Assembly: GCA_937894335.1 (NCBI GenBank)
Contig: CALCRU010000033.1
Span: forward strand, 5,499 to 69,498
Direction: 5' to 3'
Length of the DNA: 64,000 bases
From: an uncultured Treponema sp.
Lineage (GTDB): Bacteria > Spirochaetota > Spirochaetia > Treponematales > Treponemataceae
Part shown: one piece after another, positions 59,241 through 64,000 of the stretch
Position numbering within the stretch: position 1 is the stretch's first letter
Layout: each line of letters opens with the position of its first letter
The notes under the pieces: generated by a model
What the model saw: only the letters and a program-made list of their open reading frames with translations
Told to the model about the DNA's origin: nothing
Databases searched by the model: none
Program-made: the position numbers and the translations under genes

Positions 59241-60738
59241 AGAGCTTTATCTTTTCCTGCTTTCCACGGATTGAAGGCTGATCAACAAGAGTAAAAACTT
59301 CCCCTGCAGAACCCATACGGCGCACTGACTCTTCCGACACAAGCAGGTCAGTGTGGTAAGTCTTGCAAAGGCTTTCAATTCTGCTAGCAGTGTTTACGGT
59401 ATCACCTATTACGGTATACTCCATTCTGTTCTGGGCGCCAATGTTTCCCGCAAGCACTACACCAGAATGAATTCCTATGCCAAAAGAAATGGAAGGTCGT
59501 CCTGTTTGGGCAAAATGTTCGTTAAGCAGAACCAACGCTTTTCTCATGTCCCTAGCCGCACAAAAGGCATCGTAAGCGTGATTGGCAGATTCTACAGGAG
59601 CGCCAAAAATCGCCATTACAGCATCCCCAATATATTTGTTTACAATTCCGTGATTGTCAGTAATGCACTTTGAAAGAGAAGTAAAGTATTCATTTAAAAG
59701 TGAAACCACGGACTCAGCCTGCATGCGTTCGCTCATTGCAGTAAAACTTCTTATGTCGCAAAAGAGGACTGTTACCTCGCGCTCTTCTCCGCCAAGAGAA
59801 ACATTCCCCTTCATCAGATAATCCCTAACGGCAGGGTCTACAATTTTTCCAAAGGTACTCCGCATAAATTCTTTTTCTGCAAGAGACGAAGCCATGTCGT
59901 TAAAGCTGTCTGCCAAAACTCCAATCTCGTCATTTGAAACAATGTTTACTCGGGAATCGTAGTCGCCTTTCTGAATGTTCTGGGCCTCACGGGTAAGTGC
60001 CTTAAGAGGATAGACGATAAGCCTAAGAAGCGAAATTACAATCAGCAGCGAAACAAGAACAAAGACTATGCTCATTGCAACAAGTCCCCTATGCACAGGA
60101 ATTCCATTTTCGTTCTGAATGTTTATCGTACCAGACAGAAGGTAGAAGACAGGGAGCACTGTCATTACAATAAAGCAGAGAGAAAAGAGCATTGCAAACT
60201 GAGCACGGTGACTTCCCTGAATTTGTGAAAGATGTCCATCAGGAAAAAGCCTAGGTAAAGTATAGCGGCGGTTTACAAGGTCAATCAGAAGATAGGAAGT
60301 TGTAAAAACCGTAATCGTTGAAAAAAACATGTAGATAAGACTTGTAAGAATAATTGACCCCACTTCGATTCCGTAGATGCGCCTTACAAAAAGAAGGGCA
60401 ATCAGCTCGAACAGAAAATTTAATCCCCATCCGATTGCAGTTGCAAGGGAATAAAAAAGAGGAATGGTAAGGATTGTTTTGGCAGCCTTTTCTTCCCTGC
60501 GGAGATTTTTGTACGAATAGATAACGCACAGTGCAGTTGGAACAATGTAGCTTAGGGAGGTAATAAACTGAAGCTGGGGATTGCCAGAAAGGAATTGGAG
60601 CCACACTTCCATGGAACGGCTGTTGTAAACGGGAGAAGGAATGACAACCTGAATTAGATTGGCAAGTATGTTTGCTGCTATTACGATTCCGCCATAAAAC
60701 CAGCTTACTCTAACAAGAACCTTTCTGTTGTAATTCAT
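59224..60738 (-). CDS. Membrane-bound class III adenylate/guanylate cyclase with HAMP domain
   Basis: A 504-residue protein. About six membrane helices lie in residues 1-240, a HAMP domain follows (LIVYPLKALTREAQNIQKGDYDSRVN), and the last ~190 residues are a class III cyclase: VTVLFCDIRSFTAMSER and GDAVMAIFG provide the two metal Asp residues, and YTVIGDTVNTASRIESL the adenine-selecting Asp and the transition-state Asn/Arg. All catalytic residues seem present, and the pattern favours ATP as substrate. It is transcribed alone, against the mannobiose genes on both sides. Confidence 0.9.
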   Translation of the reverse strand: MNYNRKVLVRVSWFYGGIVIAANILANLIQVVIPSPVYNSRSMEVWLQFLSGNPQLQFITSLSYIVPTALCVIYSYKNLRREEKAAKTILTIPLFYSLATAIGWGLNFLFELIALLFVRRIYGIEVGSIILTSLIYMFFSTITVFTTSYLLIDLVNRRYTLPRLFPDGHLSQIQGSHRAQFAMLFSLCFIVMTVLPVFYLLSGTINIQNENGIPVHRGLVAMSIVFVLVSLLIVISLLRLIVYPLKALTREAQNIQKGDYDSRVNIVSNDEIGVLADSFNDMASSLAEKEFMRSTFGKIVDPAVRDYLMKGNVSLGGEEREVTVLFCDIRSFTAMSERMQAESVVSLLNEYFTSLSKCITDNHGIVNKYIGDAVMAIFGAPVESANHAYDAFCAARDMRKALVLLNEHFAQTGRPSISFGIGIHSGVVLAGNIGAQNRMEYTVIGDTVNTASRIESLCKTYHTDLLVSEESVRRMGSAGEVFTLVDQPSIRGKQEKIKLFTCAS

Positions 60739-60744
60739 TCTGTG

Positions 60745-60773
60745 ATTATAGCACGCTTATTTTTTTGCGTAAA
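60745..60773 (-). promoter_or_regulatory. Promoter of the cyclase gene, leaderless geometry
   Basis: Minus strand: TTTACG (60768-60773), 17 bases, extended TGC-TATAAT (60745-60750), then six bases (CACAGA) to the ATG at 60738. Confidence 0.7.
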
Positions 60774-60815
60774 CGGCAAGACTAGGGAAAAGGAACACTT
60801 TCCCCTTAATCAGAT

Positions 60816-60833
60816 TTACTTAAATTTACTTAA
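60816..60833. promoter_or_regulatory. Upstream operator of the GH130 gene (two TTACTTAA half-sites)
   Basis: TTACTTAA occurs at 60816-60823 and 60826-60833, one helical turn (10 bp) apart, about 50-67 bases before the predicted transcription start. Same half-site as in the LacI-family gene's operator. Confidence 0.6.
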
Positions 60834-60847
60834 TTTTCTAAAAAGTA

Positions 60848-60876
60848 TTGACAAATTTATTACCTTATGTAATTAT
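60848..60876 (+). promoter_or_regulatory. Promoter of the GH130 gene
   Basis: TTGACA (60848-60853), 17 bases, extended TGT-AATTAT (60871-60876). Predicted start near 60883, within the downstream operator; the ~30-base leader contains GAGAGG before the ATG at 60913. Confidence 0.58.
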
Positions 60877-60880
60877 ATTT

Positions 60881-60898
60881 TTACTTAAACTTACTTAA
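60881..60898. promoter_or_regulatory. Downstream operator of the GH130 gene (two TTACTTAA half-sites)
   Basis: TTACTTAA at 60881-60888 and 60891-60898, 10 bp apart, overlapping the predicted transcription start; 65 bp downstream of the first pair, close to a whole number of helical turns, which would allow looping. Confidence 0.62.
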
Positions 60899-60912
60899 CA
60901 AGAGAGGTTGTT

Positions 60913-61932
60913 ATGAGTAAAATTATTAACGGAACAGACATTCCAAACATGCCTTGGCAAGACAGGCCAGCAGGATGGACGCTTCCTGTATGGCGTTACA
61001 GCGAAAATCCCGTCATAAACAGAAACCCTTTTCCGGGAATGGGACGAATCTTTAACAGTGCGGTAGTTCCATTCAATGGAGGATTTATAGGAGTCTTTAG
61101 GGGCGAAACTCATCAGGCTCACCCATACCTTTACCTTGGACGCTCAAAGGACGGATTCCACTGGGAATACGAAACAGAAAAAATCCACATGAAGGACGAA
61201 GAAGGAAAAGACTGGGATCCCTTTTACGCATACGACCCACGCTGTATAAAAATAGACGACACTTACTACATCATCTGGTGCACGGACTTTAACGGCGCCG
61301 CACTGGGACTTGCAAAGACAAAAGACTTTAAAACATTTGTCAGACTGGAAAATCCCCTTTTACCCTTTACCCGTAACGGAGTGCTCTTTCCTAGAAAAAT
61401 CGGCGGAAAATATGTGCTCCTCAGCCGACCTTCAGATTCAGGACACACTCCCTTTGGCGACATAATGCTAAGCAAAAGTCCCGACTTAAAATACTGGGGT
61501 GAACACCGATGTGTCATGCAAAAAGGCGGACAGGGCTGGTGGCAGGGATTAAAAATCGGACCAGGTCCCGTACCCATAGAAACTGATGAAGGATGGCTCC
61601 TATTCTACCATGGAGTTTGCCTTACATGCTCAGGCTATGTCTATTCATTCAGCGCCGCACTTCTAGACCTAGAAAATCCCAGCAAGGTTCTTTACCGTTC
61701 GGGAAGCTATATGCTTACACCAGAAGAACCTTACGAAACCACAGGCTTTGTTCCAAATGTAACATTCCCTGTAGCTGCACTAGCCGACCAGTCCAGCGGA
61801 AGAATAGCAATCTACTACGGAGCCGCAGACACAGTAGTAGCTCTAGCATTCTGCAAGGTTGACGAAGTGATTCAGTTCATAAAGGACAACAACGAACTTA
61901 TTGGCTGCGATGCCGATGAGGGAAAATTCTAG
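60913..61932 (+). CDS. GH130 beta-mannoside phosphorylase
   Basis: A 339-residue five-bladed beta-propeller phosphorylase. RIFNSAVVPFNGGFIGVFRGE, YAYDPRCIKIDDTYYIIWCTDF (with the catalytic Asp), FTRNGVLFPRKIGGKYVLLSRPSDSGHTPFGDIMLS, and IGPGPVPIETDEGWLLFYHGV closely resemble subfamily 2 of GH130. Such enzymes split beta-mannosides with phosphate, giving mannose 1-phosphate. Next to a cellobiose 2-epimerase and a shared operator this completes a mannobiose-degrading route like that known in Ruminococcus albus and Bacteroides. GAGAGG precedes the ATG; a strong terminator follows 30 bases after the stop. Confidence 0.9.
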   Translation: MSKIINGTDIPNMPWQDRPAGWTLPVWRYSENPVINRNPFPGMGRIFNSAVVPFNGGFIGVFRGETHQAHPYLYLGRSKDGFHWEYETEKIHMKDEEGKDWDPFYAYDPRCIKIDDTYYIIWCTDFNGAALGLAKTKDFKTFVRLENPLLPFTRNGVLFPRKIGGKYVLLSRPSDSGHTPFGDIMLSKSPDLKYWGEHRCVMQKGGQGWWQGLKIGPGPVPIETDEGWLLFYHGVCLTCSGYVYSFSAALLDLENPSKVLYRSGSYMLTPEEPYETTGFVPNVTFPVAALADQSSGRIAIYYGAADTVVALAFCKVDEVIQFIKDNNELIGCDADEGKF

Positions 61933-61961
61933 TTCTGGTAAAGCGTCGCCTGCACACGGAG

Positions 61962-61994
61962 AGCCGCATCTTTAACAGGTGCGGCTTTTTTTTT
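61962..61994 (+). terminator. Intrinsic terminator after the GH130 gene
   Basis: AGCCGCA (61962-61968) pairs with TGCGGCT (61980-61986), extended inward by TCT/AGG-type pairs, followed by nine T. It ends four bases before the -35 box of the restriction-modification promoter. Confidence 0.92.
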
Positions 61995-61997
61995 GTG

Positions 61998-62026
61998 TTG
62001 ACAAATGAAAATTGTACACCTATAAT
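61998..62026 (+). promoter_or_regulatory. Consensus promoter of the restriction-modification operon, short-leader geometry
   Basis: A perfect TTGACA (61998-62003), exactly 17 bases, perfect TATAAT (62021-62026), and nine bases to the ATG at 62036. No ribosome-binding site. This is the best promoter match in the window. Confidence 0.8.
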
Positions 62027-62035
62027 CAAATCATA

Positions 62036-62932
62036 ATGTCGTCAGAATCAATAACAAACTATGCAGATTTTACCAACCGCTTAAAACTGCTTTTTTCAAA
62101 AAATCCGAAGAACATAATAAGAACTCTAGAAAATATTTTTTCAATGAGGGAAATAGGAAACAAAACTCATGGTGATCTTGCAGAAATAGGAATTTCGGAA
62201 TTCATAAATCAATTCATGTACGACTACAAAAGCGAACATGTAGGAAAAGATTTATACAGGGCAAAGGAACATGAAGAAGACATTCTTGTTACAAACGAAC
62301 TTGACAAAAACATACAGATTCCCATCAGCTTAAAAGCCTACGGTGCCGGTTATCTGCAACTTTCAACAGACAAGGATGCCGTTCTGTTTCCTTTCTTAAA
62401 GAATCAGTTTAAAAAATCAAACAAAATTACCGACAAAAATACAATATCACAAATTCTAAACTCTCCAGAAATAATTCAATGCTTCACACTAAATGTAATG
62501 CCCCTGATTTATGACGAAAAACAAAAGCAATGCAACATAATGATTTTCGATGTTGAAAAGGCAAAAAGTTCCATTGATGAAATTGCATTTATTGATGCCG
62601 GCGAAACCTATGACCCAACGACAGAAACAATTATACAAAGGAGTGGCCACAAGCATCCAATCATCTTGTTTCTGTCTGAAAGAAAATATGTATTTGAAGT
62701 GCGTTACGGAAACGCTTCTGCAAATGCACTGCAGAGGGGTGCATGGACGCATACAGAAAACGCCTCCGAATACTTCAACTCCCTTACGGGCGGTTGGATT
62801 TCGTACAGGACAAACGAAGTTCTGGTAAAAATGCTTGGTCTTGCCCTTATTGCATCAGAAAAATCTCACGAAGAGGCTTGCATCTTGTTTCAAAAAGAAA
62901 TTGACACATTCAAGGAAAATCCCAATGCGTGA
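62036..62932 (+). CDS. Putative type II restriction endonuclease
   Basis: A 298-residue protein with no signal or membrane segment. A PD-(D/E)XK-like core can be read: an N-terminal helix with Glu in GDLAEIGISEFINQF (near residue 52), then Asp in EEDILVTNE and Lys in IPISLKAYG (around residues 80-102). I do not recognise its family. It overlaps the adjacent adenine methyltransferase start by eight bases, the usual arrangement of a type II system. The longer in-frame ATG at 62012 lies inside the promoter spacer, so the ATG at 62036 is used. The assignment is by motif and partner. Confidence 0.7.
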   Translation: MSSESITNYADFTNRLKLLFSKNPKNIIRTLENIFSMREIGNKTHGDLAEIGISEFINQFMYDYKSEHVGKDLYRAKEHEEDILVTNELDKNIQIPISLKAYGAGYLQLSTDKDAVLFPFLKNQFKKSNKITDKNTISQILNSPEIIQCFTLNVMPLIYDEKQKQCNIMIFDVEKAKSSIDEIAFIDAGETYDPTTETIIQRSGHKHPIILFLSERKYVFEVRYGNASANALQRGAWTHTENASEYFNSLTGGWISYRTNEVLVKMLGLALIASEKSHEEACILFQKEIDTFKENPNA

Positions 62933-63953
62933 CTTGTTTGGCCATGCAGAACTTCCCACAACGGAAGGAATAAAATACACAGGCTCTAAGCTAAAACTCC
63001 TCCCATACATAAAGGGTATTGTGGACGAACTTCCAGAAGTGCATTCTGTACTGTCCGGTTTTAGCGGAACTACAAGAGTATCGCAAATGTTTGCACAGTT
63101 GGGTTATGACACGGCAAGCAATGACATATCAGTATGGTCAAAAACTTTTGCAAACTGCTACCTTATGTCTAAAAAAAAAGATTCCTACTACCAGCAGATA
63201 ATCGACCATCTTAACTCATTGAAAGGCTATGAAGGGTGGTTTTCTCAAAACTACGGAGGCAGGGAATCCGAAGAAAAAAAACCTTTTCAATTAAAGAACA
63301 CAAAGAAACTTGACGCAATTCGCGATGAAATAGACAAACTGGATTTAAACACGGTTGATAAAGATGTTATTCTTACAAGCCTTATTCTTGCGCTTGATAA
63401 AGTTGACAGTACATTGGGGCATTACAGTTCATATCTTGCAAAATGGTCTCCCCGTTCCTACAATGACCTACATCTTGAACTTCCACACAGATTTCCCATC
63501 ACAACAAAAAACAAAGTCATTAAAGGTGATGTATTTGATGCCATACACTGCACCTACGACTTCGTATACTACGACCCGCCTTATGGTTCAAACAATGAAA
63601 AAATGCCACCCAGCAGGGTTCGTTATGCAGCATATTACCACATTTGGACAACAGTAATCCTAAATGACAGACCTGAACTTTTTGGAAAGGTAAAACGAAG
63701 ATGTGACTCTAGGGACACTCAGTCAGCCTCGATTTTTGAAGAATTCAGGAAGGATGAAAGCGGACACTTCATTGCTATGCAGAGCATTAAAAAACTGATA
63801 GAGCAGACAAAAGCGCACTACATTCTCCTTTCCTACAGCTCTGGAGGAAGGGCAACCAAGCAGGAACTGATTGACATTATAAACGAAAACGGAACATTAA
63901 AATCAATGTACGAAATCGATTATAAAAAAAATGTCATGGCAGGAATATACTAA
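62925..63953 (+). CDS. Type II DNA adenine methyltransferase (D12-class)
   Basis: A 342-residue methyltransferase. GIKYTGSKLKLLPYI (near residue 16) is the D12 N-terminal motif, SGFSGTTRVSQMFAQLG the SAM-binding motif I, ASNDIS the following acidic motif, and VYYDPPYGSN (near residue 210) the catalytic DPPY motif of N6-adenine methylases. A target-recognition segment lies between motifs I and IV. It would protect host DNA from the endonuclease encoded just upstream. The ATG at 62925 overlaps the endonuclease gene; the longer frame to 62835 lies wholly inside it. Confidence 0.85.
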   Translation: MRDLFGHAELPTTEGIKYTGSKLKLLPYIKGIVDELPEVHSVLSGFSGTTRVSQMFAQLGYDTASNDISVWSKTFANCYLMSKKKDSYYQQIIDHLNSLKGYEGWFSQNYGGRESEEKKPFQLKNTKKLDAIRDEIDKLDLNTVDKDVILTSLILALDKVDSTLGHYSSYLAKWSPRSYNDLHLELPHRFPITTKNKVIKGDVFDAIHCTYDFVYYDPPYGSNNEKMPPSRVRYAAYYHIWTTVILNDRPELFGKVKRRCDSRDTQSASIFEEFRKDESGHFIAMQSIKKLIEQTKAHYILLSYSSGGRATKQELIDIINENGTLKSMYEIDYKKNVMAGIY

Positions 63954-64000
63954 GTCCAGAAATTGGACAATAAATTTTCAAAATAACGAATTTGCAGTAT

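Noticed and set aside
62012..62035. ATG at 62012 as the endonuclease start
   Set aside because: It falls inside the spacer of a perfect TTGACA-17-TATAAT promoter, upstream of the expected transcription start.
63954..64000. Terminator after the methyltransferase gene
   Set aside because: GTCCA/TGGAC forms only a 5-bp stem, and no T-run follows before the window ends.

Overview
The window looks like chromosome from a gut- or rumen-type Treponema (Spirochaetota). The grounds are the rpsP-khpA-rimM-trmD-rplS block followed directly by a FliK/YlqG-like gene, an FlhB C-terminal paralogue and a YraN-family gene, an order I associate with treponemes, together with anaerobic-style glycerol oxidation genes, many HD-GYP/YesMN-type signalling proteins and intracellular glycosidases. 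No rRNA, tRNA, CRISPR array, insertion sequence or prophage was recognised. Coding density is high: no gene-free stretch exceeds about 190 bases, and the larger gaps (1097-1286, 16241-16385, 23424-23565, 28569-28707, 32403-32535, 53647-53759, 60739-60912) are described below as promoters, terminators, operators or repeats.

Layout. 1-2129: end of an FGGY sugar kinase, a HAD phosphatase, a nested inverted-repeat element and a rhomboid-like membrane protein. 2209-7909: a tightly overlapping glycerol / glycerol-3-phosphate oxidation operon (FMN oxidoreductase, GlpK, two flavoproteins, a DUF1667 protein), then an ECF-type S component and TrkA-TrkH potassium uptake. 11594-16225 (minus): ribosomal/tRNA-modification genes and flagellar-associated genes, split by a terminator. 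16386-25257 (minus): ilvB, a tiny ORF, a DtxR/MntR regulator and argH; an alpha/beta hydrolase with an MMPL exporter; ilvD. 25322-37283: YesMN-type two-component system, a three-gene oligosaccharide ABC importer, and a divergent pair of cytoplasmic glycoside hydrolases (a 1116-residue unassigned one and a GH30). 37345-43483: AddB-AddA recombination nuclease. 43480-53646 (minus): HD-GYP phosphodiesterase, leuB, a TolC-MacA-MacB type efflux operon, a GH5 enzyme and citramalate synthase. 53760-56856: thrH, fhs, rsuA. 56922-61932: a LacI-family regulator, cellobiose 2-epimerase and GH130 phosphorylase forming a mannobiose-degrading regulon, interrupted by an adenylate-cyclase-type gene on the other strand. 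62036-63953: a compact type II restriction-modification pair.

Genes working together: glycerol is phosphorylated by GlpK and oxidised by the flavoprotein set; imported beta-linked oligosaccharides are probably cut in the cytoplasm by the GH and GH30 enzymes under YesMN control; mannobiose is probably epimerised and then phosphorolysed under LacI control; cimA, leuB, ilvB and ilvD supply branched-chain amino acid synthesis by the citramalate route although they are scattered.

The two observations I rate highest are (i) about a dozen transcription units in which a sigma70-type -10 box ends only 6 to 9 bases before the start codon, with no Shine-Dalgarno sequence, suggesting widespread leaderless mRNAs; and (ii) a repeated TTACTTAA half-site shared by the lacI and GH130 promoters, as inverted arms at the first and as 10-bp-spaced direct repeats at the second. 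The duplicated 3' end of ilvB, which forms a doubly overlapping 34-codon ORF, is the oddest small structure.
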